Below, in pieces: positions 33,355 through 41,644 of a DNA stretch of 64,000 nt (positions are counted from its first letter, which is position 1; every line of letters begins with the position of its first letter). The translations under genes were made by a program, and so were the position numbers. The stretch is from Solibacter sp039934035. GTDB taxonomy: Bacteria; Acidobacteriota; Terriglobia; Bryobacterales; Bryobacteraceae. The stretch lies in assembly GCA_039934035.1 (NCBI GenBank), contig JBDTMZ010000104.1, forward strand, positions 1 through 64,000, given 5' to 3'. The notes under the pieces were generated by a model that was not told the DNA's origin, did no database searches, and saw only the letters and a program-made list of their open reading frames with translations.

Positions 33355-34347
33355 TCAGCGGCCGGCCAGGCGCTCGAATTCTTCCGGATACCGGCTGCCT
33401 TGAATTGTGATATTGGTGGCGGCGCTGTCGATTTCGCGCAGATCGTCCGCCGTCAGCTGCATTTCCGCGGCGCCGAGATTCTCTTCCAGGCGCGCCAGTT
33501 TCGTGGTCCCCGGAATCGGTACGATCCACGGCTTCTGCGCCAGCAGCCAGGCCAGCGCGATCTGTGCCGGTGTCGCGTGTTTCCGCGTGCCAATCTCGCC
33601 CAGCAGGTCGACCAGCGCCCGATTGGCCTTCATCGCGCCCGGCGTGAAGCGCGGCAGGATGTGGCGGAAATCGTTGGCTTCGAATTTCGTGCTGTCTTCG
33701 ATCTTGCCCGTCAGAAAGCCCTTGCCCAGCGGACTGAACGGCACAAAACCGATGCCGAGTTCCTCCAGCGTGGCAATCACTTCCTGCTCGGGAGTCCTCG
33801 TCCACAGCGAGTATTCACTTTGCAGCGCGGTCACCGGTTGCACCGCATGAGCGCGGCGGATGGTCTGCACGCCCGCCTCGGACAGGCCGAAGTGCTTCAC
33901 CTTCCCCTGGCGAATCAAATCTCGCACCGTACCCGCCACGTCTTCAATCGGCACCTCGGGGTCCACGCGGTGCTGATACAGCAGGTCAATCGAATCCACC
34001 CGCAGGCGTTTGAGAGACCCTTCGACCACTTCGCGAATGTGTTCCGGCCGGCTGTCCAGCCCCACCTGCTTGCCGGTAGACGGATGCAGCTTGAAGCCGA
34101 ACTTGGTGGCGATCACCACCTGTTGGCGGAAGGGTGCCAGCGCCTCGCCCACCAGTTCCTCGTTGCTGAACGGGCCGTACACCTCCGCGGTATCGAAAAA
34201 TGTGACTCCGCGCTCCACCGCGGCGCGGAGCACCGGAATCATCTCCTGCTTGTCCTTGGCCGGGCCGAGTCCAAAGCTCATGCCCATACAACCCAGCCCG
34301 AGGGCCGAAACTTCCAGGCCGCTATTTCCCAGTCGGCGCTTCTGCAT
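33355..34347 (-). CDS. Aldo/keto reductase
   Basis: A 330-residue TIM-barrel reductase behind AAGGAG. It starts MQKRRLGNSGLEVSALGLGC as AKR proteins do. The active-site residues are visible: Asp and Tyr in FFDTAEVYGPF, Lys in ATKFGF, and His in LYQHRVDPEVP. The C-terminal IPGTTKLARLEENLGA is the NADPH-phosphate binding region. It reduces aldehydes or ketones. It is the first gene of a pair with the zinc alcohol dehydrogenase. Confidence 0.9.
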   Translation of the reverse strand: MQKRRLGNSGLEVSALGLGCMGMSFGLGPAKDKQEMIPVLRAAVERGVTFFDTAEVYGPFSNEELVGEALAPFRQQVVIATKFGFKLHPSTGKQVGLDSRPEHIREVVEGSLKRLRVDSIDLLYQHRVDPEVPIEDVAGTVRDLIRQGKVKHFGLSEAGVQTIRRAHAVQPVTALQSEYSLWTRTPEQEVIATLEELGIGFVPFSPLGKGFLTGKIEDSTKFEANDFRHILPRFTPGAMKANRALVDLLGEIGTRKHATPAQIALAWLLAQKPWIVPIPGTTKLARLEENLGAAEMQLTADDLREIDSAATNITIQGSRYPEEFERLAGR

Positions 34348-34584
34348 ATTCTCCTTGGGACTTCCGTGTCCTGTTTTCAGGTTACAGTCACGCACCGGCG
34401 AAGCGGTATCCCGATCCTTCCGATTTCTTGCCTGATTCTCTTGCGCTGTTGCCTGGGACACAGCGGCCACAGGTATGCTCGGAGAGAGGCGTGCGGTCGG
34501 CGCTATGAGGAAACGTACGTTTGACAGATTCCCTTCGCCGAACGCGCCTCAACTGCAGATCGCCCGCAGCCGTTAGCGCCGCGA

Positions 34585-35166
34585 TCAGAGTTCGATGCGC
34601 GTGCCCAGCACCTTGAGAAACTGCGCAATCCAGGCGGGGTGCGCGGGCCACGCCGGCGCTGTCACCAGCATCCCGTAAGTGTGTGCCTGATCGATGGCGA
34701 TCGCCTGATACGTGCCTCCGGCAGCAGTGACCTCCGGACTTACCGCCGGATAGCAGCTACACTCTTTGCCCGCCAGCACACCGGCCGCCGCCAACAATTG
34801 CGCCGCGTGACAAATCGCCGCGATCGGCTTATCGGCGCTCGCGAAGTGGCGCACCACTTCCAGCACCTTCGCATTCAGGCGCAGGTATTCCGGCGCACGG
34901 CCGCCCGGAATCACCAGCCCGTCGTAGTCCTCGGGCCGCACCTCGTCGAAGGTCGCGTTCAAACTGAAATTGTGACCGCGCTTCTCGCTGTAAGTCTGGT
35001 CGCCTTCGAAATCGTGAATCGCCGTCCGCACGAAGTCGCCCGCCTTCTTGCCTGGACACACCGCGTGGACCTCGTGGCCCACCATGAGCAGCGCCTGAAA
35101 CGGCACCATCACTTCGTAATCTTCCACGTAATCGCCAACCAGCATCAGCAGTTTCTTTGCAGCCAT
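34585..35166 (-). CDS. DJ-1/PfpI family protein
   Basis: A 193-residue protein with the class I glutamine amidotransferase-like fold of PfpI/DJ-1. The nucleophile pair is AAICHAAQLLAAAG (Cys 119, His 120), with an N-terminal glutamate in GDYVEDYEVM. GLVIPGGRAPEYLRL is the conserved turn. Relatives are proteases, deglycases or hydratases; the real activity here cannot be told. It is a single gene. The 237-bp gap between it and the aldo-keto reductase gene shows nothing coding. Confidence 0.85.
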   Translation of the reverse strand: MAAKKLLMLVGDYVEDYEVMVPFQALLMVGHEVHAVCPGKKAGDFVRTAIHDFEGDQTYSEKRGHNFSLNATFDEVRPEDYDGLVIPGGRAPEYLRLNAKVLEVVRHFASADKPIAAICHAAQLLAAAGVLAGKECSCYPAVSPEVTAAGGTYQAIAIDQAHTYGMLVTAPAWPAHPAWIAQFLKVLGTRIEL

Positions 35167-35313
35167 GAGATGATTCTATCCCGAGTGCATGCCGGCAGTT
35201 TCCATGGCGCGCTTCATGGGCCGTGCTCCATGGGCCGCGCCCCACGCTCCAGCGCCTCGCCGTCCAGTCCTATATGGCAGCGGTGCTGATGTTCATCCGC
35301 TGCGCTTGGCCGA

Positions 35314-36507
35314 TCAGGCCCGGTCGATGTTGCGATACACGGCCGTCACATTCTCCCGAAGCCCCCGCTGCGCCACCTCTTCGGGCGTACTCAGCAGCAC
35401 TCGGAAATCCAGCCGCTTAACCTCTTTTGTCAGAAAGTCGCCGTACCCGCCGCCCAGAGATTTCAGGCTCGCGGGAGTGACCGTTTCCACCACCCGCTCC
35501 AAGGGCATGCCGTCTTTCTTCGCCTTGCCGACCACTTCGATCAGTTCCTCGATGTACGACTTCAATTGAGGCAGCCGTTGTTTGCCCAACTGCGCGCCGC
35601 CATGTCCGCCCACCAGATGTTCGAACTCCAGTTCGTCGATGGAGCGCAGAGTGGCCGGCCAGTCGCGCGGATATCCGTCTCCCATCGTCGGGAAGAAACT
35701 GTGCAGCAGATCGCCGCTGGCCAGCGCCTTCTTCTGCGGGCAGAATACGATAATATCGCCCGCCGTGTGGCCGCGGCCGCGGAACGAAAGGTGCAAATCG
35801 TGCGCCTTATCGTGCAGCGTCATGCGGTCCGTAAACGCGATATCGGGCACTTCGGCGGTCACGGTGCGCATTTCCTCCAGAAACGCCTGCGACTGCGCAA
35901 TCATCTCCTCGTAGTAGGCCCGCTCTTCCGCATTCTTCGCCGACCCCAGGCGCTGCCGCAAATTCTCGATGGAGCGCGGCACGTTGTCCACCGCCGATTT
36001 CAGGCGCGACTGTCCGGTCGCCGCCAGTACCTGCCGGGTAGTCGCGCTGGCAATGATCTCCGCCTTCGGCTCCACCTTGCGATACCCCGCAAGACCCTGC
36101 GTGTGATCGCCGTGAACGTGCGTGCTGATCACGTAGCGGACCGGCTTGGGCGTGATCTCCGCGCGAATCTGCGCCACCAGCGCGTACACTGCCGAGGGCG
36201 CGGCATGCGCGTCCACCACCACCAGGTCGTTAGCGTTCTCGAAAATCACCGCGTTGCAGTTGAGGATGGCGCGCCCCCGCGCGATGGCTCCGTAGACTCC
36301 GTCCGCCACCTTTTCGAGGTCGAACAGCTTGGGCTGCGGCCCGCGCGATTGAGCGCGCGCCCGCGCCGCAATCAGCGCCGCCCGCTCCAGGGTCGATACC
36401 CCGAACCATGCCGCTCCCAGCGCTCTTGCCAGAAAGCCGCGGCGCGAGTGCGAGTGCGTGTGCGAGTGCGTGTGAGGGTGAGGGTGATGATGTGCGTGAT
36501 CGTGCAT
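35314..36507 (-). CDS. Tat-exported metallo-beta-lactamase-fold hydrolase with histidine-rich leader
   Basis: A 397-residue protein. The first 20 residues contain 11 histidines (MHDHAHHHPHPHTHSHTHSH), directly followed by a twin-arginine signal (SRRGFLARALGAAW). The mature part is an MBL-fold hydrolase: THVHGDHTQGLAGY (HXHXDH), a later aspartate in ASGDLLHSF and histidines in GRGHTAGD and GGHG complete a two-metal site. A helical insertion (about 165-220) lies between. The start behind GGAGG and family comparison exclude the longer upstream frame. It follows a Tat-exported cupin gene by 16 bp. Periplasmic location is likely. Confidence 0.85.
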   Translation of the reverse strand: MHDHAHHHPHPHTHSHTHSHSRRGFLARALGAAWFGVSTLERAALIAARARAQSRGPQPKLFDLEKVADGVYGAIARGRAILNCNAVIFENANDLVVVDAHAAPSAVYALVAQIRAEITPKPVRYVISTHVHGDHTQGLAGYRKVEPKAEIIASATTRQVLAATGQSRLKSAVDNVPRSIENLRQRLGSAKNAEERAYYEEMIAQSQAFLEEMRTVTAEVPDIAFTDRMTLHDKAHDLHLSFRGRGHTAGDIIVFCPQKKALASGDLLHSFFPTMGDGYPRDWPATLRSIDELEFEHLVGGHGGAQLGKQRLPQLKSYIEELIEVVGKAKKDGMPLERVVETVTPASLKSLGGGYGDFLTKEVKRLDFRVLLSTPEEVAQRGLRENVTAVYRNIDRA

Positions 36508-36523
36508 GGCCGCCTCCTTGCCC

Positions 36524-36946
36524 TCAAGCCTTGTCGTCGCCCAGCGCGAGTACGAAATAGCGCGCCGGCGCGGCCCCCACGTTCTTCCACCCGTGCTCCT
36601 GATTCGATGCCAGGTACGCCACCGAGCCCGCACCCAGACGCGTCGTCCGTCCAGCGATGGTAACGTCGAGCGTCCCTTCGCGTATCAGCAGCAACTCCTC
36701 GTGCACGTGACGATGGGGCGCGTGCGGCATCTCCCCGGCCGCCAGTTCCGTCTCGTGCAGATCCAGCCGGTAGCCGGTGTGCGTGTCGCCCGTCATCATC
36801 TGACGGCTGGTCATGGTGCCGTTCTTGCGCGCCGTGAGATCCTCGTACCGGAAGGCCGCGGCGGGCAGCAGGTCCGCCTTCGCGCCGGTCTGCGCGGCAG
36901 CCATCGCGGGCAGCAGAATCGCCAAATCTCTTCTCGACGGTTTCAT
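36524..36946 (-). CDS. Exported cupin-domain protein
   Basis: A 140-residue protein behind GAGAGGAGGCG. A twin-arginine leader (KPSRRDLAILLPAMAAAQ) is followed by a single cupin: PHRHVHEELLLIREG is the first metal motif (HXHX3-4EX6G pattern) and NQEHGWKN belongs to the second. It should bind a metal in the periplasm. It is paired with the MBL-fold gene immediately downstream. Confidence 0.82.
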   Translation of the reverse strand: MKPSRRDLAILLPAMAAAQTGAKADLLPAAAFRYEDLTARKNGTMTSRQMMTGDTHTGYRLDLHETELAAGEMPHAPHRHVHEELLLIREGTLDVTIAGRTTRLGAGSVAYLASNQEHGWKNVGAAPARYFVLALGDDKA

Positions 36947-37038
36947 ACGCCTCCTCTCCGTTCCTGGGCGATCAGTATACACCAGGCTGAAGCCTGCGCC
37001 GCATCCTGATATACTGCTCCCGCAGGGAAACAGAACTC

Positions 37039-37986
37039 ATGAAACCTACTCATATTTCGCGGCGGCAGTTTGCGGCCCTCGCCGGAACCGTGGCCGCCGC
37101 CAGTCTCCCCATGCGCTCTGCCACGCCACCCACCGCGCAGGCAGTGGTGGACAAGCTGCAAGCAGCGCTGGGCGGAGAGTGGCCCGCTACCGGCGTGGAA
37201 GGCTTTAAGGCCGGCGACCCGAACTCTCCGGTCAAAGGCATTGCCACCACCGCCATGGCGACCATGGAAGTGCTCAAGCAAGCGGTGAAAGCCAATGCCA
37301 ACCTGGTGATCACTTACGAGCCCACCTTCTTCGGCAGGGCGGACGGTCCCCCCAAGCCGGCCCCGGCGCCCCCCGCGGGAGCCGCACCGGGTCGCGGCGG
37401 CCGCGGTGGCGGCGGCTTCGGCGGCATCTCGCCGGACGACCCAGTCTACAAGGGCAAAAAGGAATTCATCGAGAAGAACGGACTGGTGGTATACCGCCTC
37501 TTCGATCACTGGAAATCGCGCAAGGAAGGCGAGATGGTCACCGGACTCGCCGATGCCCTCGGCTGGAGCAAAGGCCGCGTCAAACCCGACGACGTCCTCT
37601 ACGAAATTCCCTCCGCCTCCTACGAGGATCTGGTCGCGCAAATCAAAAAGAAGCTCAACCTCAATGGCGGCCTGCGCGCCGTGGGCGACCGCAAATCCAC
37701 CATCCGTAAAGTCATGCTCTGCCCCGGCACTATGGCTCCCGACCTGATCTACAGGCGCTACGCCGAAGCCGACCTCATGATCGCCGGCGAGGTCCGCGAG
37801 TGGGAAAATACCTTCTTTGCCGCCGACATCGTCGCCGCCGGCGAGAAGCACGGCCTGATCACCCTCGGCCGCGTGGCCTCCGAAGATCCCGGCATGCGCG
37901 CCTGCGCCGCATGGCTGAAGACCGTAGTCAAGGACGTTCCGGCCCAGTTCATCGCCGCCGGCGATCTCTATTGGAGGGCAGTCTGA
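37039..37986 (+). CDS. Nif3-like (DUF34) protein with Tat-type leader
   Basis: A 315-residue protein. A twin-arginine leader (HISRRQFAALAGTVAAASLP) precedes a Nif3/DUF34 domain with the family segment SPVKGIATTAMATMEVLKQA and NLVITYEPTFFGRAD (THEP in canonical members, here TYEP). A Gly/Pro/Arg-rich insertion (about 112-135) interrupts the domain before the segment ...DHWKSRKEGE. Nif3 proteins form dinuclear-metal hexamers of uncertain function. It overlaps the next, related gene (TGATG). A TATACT sequence about 25 bases upstream is a likely -10 box. Confidence 0.72.
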   Translation: MKPTHISRRQFAALAGTVAAASLPMRSATPPTAQAVVDKLQAALGGEWPATGVEGFKAGDPNSPVKGIATTAMATMEVLKQAVKANANLVITYEPTFFGRADGPPKPAPAPPAGAAPGRGGRGGGGFGGISPDDPVYKGKKEFIEKNGLVVYRLFDHWKSRKEGEMVTGLADALGWSKGRVKPDDVLYEIPSASYEDLVAQIKKKLNLNGGLRAVGDRKSTIRKVMLCPGTMAPDLIYRRYAEADLMIAGEVREWENTFFAADIVAAGEKHGLITLGRVASEDPGMRACAAWLKTVVKDVPAQFIAAGDLYWRAV

Positions 37987-38768
37987 TGAAAGTCCGGGAA
38001 GTGATCGATCTCATCAAGCAGAACGCGGGAATTGTGTGGCCCGACCGCTCCTTCCGCGACACCCTCAAGACCGGCGACCCCGAGGCGGAGGTCAAAGGCA
38101 TCGCCACCACCATGATGGCCACCTTCGACATGTTGAAGCGCGCCAATCAGGCGGGACTCAACATGATCATCACCCACGAAGACACCTGGTGGAACGATCG
38201 CGACGAAACCAAGGACCTGTTGACCAATCCGCTCTACCTCAAAAAGGCGGACTTCATCAACAAGAACGGCCTCAACATCTGGCGCAATCACGACAGCACA
38301 CACGCCATGAAGGTCGACATCACAGTCACCGGGACCTTGCGCGCCATCGGCGTGAAAGGCGGCGAGAACGCCAGCATGCGTCCGGGGATTCTGCCGATTC
38401 CGGAAATGACGCTGGGTGAGTTCGCCTCGCAGGCGAAGCGCCTGTCCGGCATCCGTCACATTCGGGTTGTGGGCGATCCGAAACAGAAGGTCAGCAAAGT
38501 TCTGGACGGTCCCGGCTACGCGACGCCGCGCTTTACGCTCGATACCGATGTCGTGGTGGGCGGCGAAAGCCAGGAGGCCGATGGCGGCTTCGACAACGTG
38601 GAATACGTGGCCGACGCCAACTCGCTGGGCATCCATAAAGGGCTGGTCATGTTGGGCCACGTCGTTTCGGAACAGCCCGGACACGACGATTACGCCAAGT
38701 GGCTGCAGACCTTCATCAAGGGAGTCCCGATTCAGTACGTCGCGGCGGAAGAGCCGTTCTGGGTATAG
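37986..38768 (+). CDS. Second Nif3-like (DUF34) protein, no leader
   Basis: A 260-residue paralogue of the preceding protein. EAEVKGIATTMMATFDMLKR and NMIITHEDTWWNDRDE are the same family motifs, and the C-terminal part (VVVGGESQEADGGFDNVEYV, LVMLGHVVSEQPGHDDYA) has the second metal-site histidine and glutamate region. It has no signal peptide of its own, in contrast to its neighbour. Its ATG overlaps the stop of that gene, behind GGAGGG, so the two are made in step. The 228 bp after it show only short out-of-frame coding-like runs. Confidence 0.72.
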   Translation: MKVREVIDLIKQNAGIVWPDRSFRDTLKTGDPEAEVKGIATTMMATFDMLKRANQAGLNMIITHEDTWWNDRDETKDLLTNPLYLKKADFINKNGLNIWRNHDSTHAMKVDITVTGTLRAIGVKGGENASMRPGILPIPEMTLGEFASQAKRLSGIRHIRVVGDPKQKVSKVLDGPGYATPRFTLDTDVVVGGESQEADGGFDNVEYVADANSLGIHKGLVMLGHVVSEQPGHDDYAKWLQTFIKGVPIQYVAAEEPFWV

Positions 38769-38996
38769 GGAACAGCAGGACAGGCCGTGGTAGTTTGGTG
38801 GCCCCGCAGGAGCATTCCCGCAACGGGTCGCGGTGGCGGAATCAACGCGCTGAAACAGGCGCTCTCCGATTCGCGTCATCCGGGCACAACCAATAGTTCC
38901 GTGAATTCCAGGCCGCGCTGGCGCCGCTGAGTCTGCGAATACCAACCCCGGAGGGCTTTGCCCGCCAACTCCGCAGCGTGGAGGAAAATGAGCCTC

Positions 38997-40424
38997 TCAC
39001 AGGTTCACGTCGACGTTTCGCGCGGCTGCGACGATGCCCCGCAGCATGCCGCGAAATATCACGGCGTGGACCGGTGACAGTAGATACCAGTAGAGCAGCC
39101 CGGCCAGTCCGTCCGGCTCGAACTGCGCCGTCTGCGTCAGCACCGTAGAGGCTCCATCGGGCTCGGCCCGGTATTCGAGCCAGGCGCGCCCTGGAACTTT
39201 CATTTCGGCGAACAGGCGTAAACGGCGGCCGGGTTCGTAGACTTCTACCCGCCAGAAATCCAGCGTGCTCCCGGGCAGCGGGGTTTCTGGATCGGGCCGG
39301 CCGCGCCGCATGCCCACCCCTCCCGTCATCAGGTCGATCAATCCTCGCAATTGCCAGAGGGTGTTTCCGAAATACCAGCCGGTGCGGCCTCCGATGCGTC
39401 GGATGGGGACGAACGCCAGGTCGGCCGTTAGCGGCACGCGCGCCGTCTGTTGGTTCGAGAGCAGATCGCGGCCCGGCCCGGGTTCGGTATCCGCGATATG
39501 CACGCGCGCGTCAGACCAGCGGGTCTCGGCGGCCGGGCGGTCCTCGTTGGCGAGGGCACGAGCGATAGCCTGCGTGACGCCCATCGGCCGGATAGCAAAC
39601 AGTTCCAGGGCGTTCGGATTCCGCACCACGCTGGGGGTGCGCACGCTTTCAATCAGGAAGCGCCCGATGGACGCGTAAACCGGCGTGATGAACGTTAGCC
39701 AGCGGCTGGATAGGGATAGGCTGAGGAACGGCACCCGCACGATCCAGCGGCGCAGTTTCCGCTGGCGGGCGAACTCGCGCATGAGCCCCACGTAGGACGT
39801 CACATCACTGCCACCGATCTCGATGGTGATGCTGCCTTCTAACGGCAGACAGGTCGCAGCGACCAGGTAATCGATCACGTCCTCGATCGCGATCGGCTGC
39901 GCCGAGGTGTTCACCCAGCGCGGCGTGATCATGACAGGAAGGCGCTCTACCAGAGCTCGCATCATCTCAAACGAAGCGCTGCCCGAGCCGATAACGATGG
40001 ATGCCTGAAACTCGATTACGGGGATGCCGCTCGCCCGGAGCAGGTCACCGGTCTTCGCGCGGCTGCGCATGTGCGGCGAGAGGTCATCCCCGTGCGCCAG
40101 TCCGCCTAGATAGACAATCCGGCGGACCCCGGCGGCGCGCGCCGCAAGCGCGAAGTTCCTGGCGGTCTCGCCCTCCTCCGCTTCGAACGCGCCGCCGGAG
40201 TGCATGGAGTGCACCAGGTAGAATGCCGTGTCCACACCGGAAAATGCCGCATCGAGAGACGACGGCTGCAGTAAGTCTCCCGACACTAGTTCGGTGCCGG
40301 GCGCTGAGCGATAGCGCAACGCTTCCGGATTGCGGCACAGGCACCGGACCGCGAGGCCGGATTGCTCGATACGGCGCAGCAGGCGCCCTCCCACATATCC
40401 GGTCGCTCCGGTCAACAGGTGCAT
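38997..40424 (-). CDS. SDR-type NAD(P)-binding protein with C-terminal DUF2867
   Basis: A 475-residue protein. The N-terminal 280 residues are an atypical short-chain dehydrogenase: LLTGATGYVGGRLLRRIEQS binds the dinucleotide, VYLGGLAH and a sugar-epimerase-like layout follow. The last about 160 residues match DUF2867 (GWYFGNTLWQLRGLIDLMTG, LDFWRVEVYEPGRRLRLFAEMKVPGRAWLEY), a domain often fused to such SDRs. The reaction is unknown. It is 10 bp downstream of the fasciclin gene on the same strand, so probably one operon. Confidence 0.85.
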   Translation of the reverse strand: MHLLTGATGYVGGRLLRRIEQSGLAVRCLCRNPEALRYRSAPGTELVSGDLLQPSSLDAAFSGVDTAFYLVHSMHSGGAFEAEEGETARNFALAARAAGVRRIVYLGGLAHGDDLSPHMRSRAKTGDLLRASGIPVIEFQASIVIGSGSASFEMMRALVERLPVMITPRWVNTSAQPIAIEDVIDYLVAATCLPLEGSITIEIGGSDVTSYVGLMREFARQRKLRRWIVRVPFLSLSLSSRWLTFITPVYASIGRFLIESVRTPSVVRNPNALELFAIRPMGVTQAIARALANEDRPAAETRWSDARVHIADTEPGPGRDLLSNQQTARVPLTADLAFVPIRRIGGRTGWYFGNTLWQLRGLIDLMTGGVGMRRGRPDPETPLPGSTLDFWRVEVYEPGRRLRLFAEMKVPGRAWLEYRAEPDGASTVLTQTAQFEPDGLAGLLYWYLLSPVHAVIFRGMLRGIVAAARNVDVNL

Positions 40425-40434
40425 TGCAGACTCC

Positions 40435-40911
40435 TTACATCTTGGGAAGGATCACGGTGTCGACCACGTGGATGACGCCGTTGTCGCATTCGATATCGGC
40501 CTTGGTCACGTGCGCGTTATTGATCATGAGGCCCCCGCCCATGGCCTTGATTGCAATGTTGGCGCCCTCAACGGTCTTCGCCGACGTCACCTTCCTCGCG
40601 TCGGACGCCATTACCTTACCCGCTACCACATGGTACGTGAGAATCGCAACGAGTTTGTCCTTGTTTTCGGGCTTGAGCAGGTTTTCCACGGTTCCGGCAG
40701 GCAGCTTGGCAAACGCTTCATCGGTGGGCGCGAACACGGTGAACGGGCCGGCTCCCTTGAGGGTATCGACTAGGCCGGCGGCCTTCACGGCTACGACCAG
40801 GGTTTTGAAATTCGCGGATACGGCTGTGTCCACGATGTCGGCCGCCGAAGCGGCGGAAGTAAGAGCCAGCGCCAGGGCGGTGGTCATCAGAACGGGCAAA
40901 CGAAACTTCAT
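40435..40911 (-). CDS. Secreted fasciclin (FAS1) domain protein
   Basis: A 158-residue protein: a signal peptide (LMTTALALALTSAASA), then a single FAS1 domain with FTVFAPTDEAFAKLP and ILTYHVVAGKV (H1 and YH motifs) and the ending NGVIHVVDTVILPKM. FAS1 domains mediate adhesion or ligand binding outside the cell. It is the first gene of a pair with the SDR gene and is divergent from the XRE-cupin regulator, which may control it. Confidence 0.9.
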   Translation of the reverse strand: MKFRLPVLMTTALALALTSAASAADIVDTAVSANFKTLVVAVKAAGLVDTLKGAGPFTVFAPTDEAFAKLPAGTVENLLKPENKDKLVAILTYHVVAGKVMASDARKVTSAKTVEGANIAIKAMGGGLMINNAHVTKADIECDNGVIHVVDTVILPKM

Positions 40912-40950
40912 GTGTCTTTTCTCCAGTGAATGCAGTCAACTACATCTTTG

Positions 40951-40979
40951 ATTTTAAGGAAAATTTGTTTTATCGTAAA
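40951..40979 (-). promoter_or_regulatory. Promoter for the fasciclin operon
   Basis: On the minus strand, TTTACG, a 17-base spacer and TAAAAT form a good sigma-70 promoter, about 40 bases before the fas1 start. The whole 40945-40985 stretch is strongly AT-rich and lies between the divergent fas1 and XRE-cupin genes, so it probably also carries the operator and the promoter of the regulator. Confidence 0.55.
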
Positions 40980-41056
40980 GAACATGGAAGGGTAGCCTTT
41001 CCTGTGCCGAAAATAACCGGCCGCAACATGCATTGAGAGGAAAACCAGTTTTCGCG

Positions 41057-41644
41057 ATGCTCTCGGACACGATCACCAGCGGACTCAAGAACTATGGGAT
41101 CGGCAGCAAACTGAGACGATTGCGGCTACGCAAGAGCATGGGACTGCTGGAATTGAGCAAGCACACCGGGTTGTCTCCCGCGCTGCTCTCCAAGCTGGAG
41201 CGCGACGTGATGCACCCCACCCTGCCGACGCTGTATCGGATCTCGATGGTATTCAGCGTCGGGCTCGAGTACTTTTTCAATCCCGAGCCCCGCGCGGTGC
41301 TGGAGATCGTCCGTAAGAAGGACCGGCTGCGCTTCCCCGATTCGCCGGACGCCGCACACGCGGCCTATTATTTCGAGAGCCTGGATTTTCCCGTCGCCGA
41401 CCGCAAGCTGAATTCCTACCTCGCGGAGTTCGAACTCGTCGACGAGTGCCGCCTGCATGAGCACGCCGGGATCGAGTTGCTGTACGTCCTCTCCGGCAAG
41501 CTGGAACTGCGCGCCGGCGAAGTCCCGCACGAGTTAACCGAAGGCGACGCCATCTACTTCGACAGCGGCGTGCCGCACGGCTATCGCAGATTGGGCGCCC
41601 GGCGTACCACCGCTCTTGTCGTCACGCTCTCGCCTCGCGAGTAA
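41057..41644 (+). CDS. XRE-family regulator with C-terminal cupin
   Basis: A 195-residue protein. The N-terminal helix-turn-helix (KLRRLRLRKSMGLLELSKHTGLS ... LERDVMHPTLPTLYRIS, about 18-70) is followed by a cupin (about 110-190) with LHEHAGIELLYVLSGKLELR and GDAIYFDSGVPHGYRRLG. This is the MerR/PuuR-like layout in which a small ligand or metal in the cupin controls DNA binding. The target may be the divergent fas1-SDR pair or its own gene. A TTG at 41033 is an alternative start without better support. There is a weak GAGAGGA about 15 bases before the ATG. Confidence 0.82.
   Translation: MLSDTITSGLKNYGIGSKLRRLRLRKSMGLLELSKHTGLSPALLSKLERDVMHPTLPTLYRISMVFSVGLEYFFNPEPRAVLEIVRKKDRLRFPDSPDAAHAAYYFESLDFPVADRKLNSYLAEFELVDECRLHEHAGIELLYVLSGKLELRAGEVPHELTEGDAIYFDSGVPHGYRRLGARRTTALVVTLSPRE

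Noticed and set aside
36430..36500. GTG/CGA-rich short repeats as a non-coding tandem repeat
   Set aside because: They encode the His-rich leader of the metallo-beta-lactamase-fold protein in frame, so they are coding.
38769..38996. Possible gene fragment (frame reading FQAALAPLSLRIPTPEGF)
   Set aside because: Only about 30 codons of coding-like sequence with no start; could be a relic but cannot be assigned.
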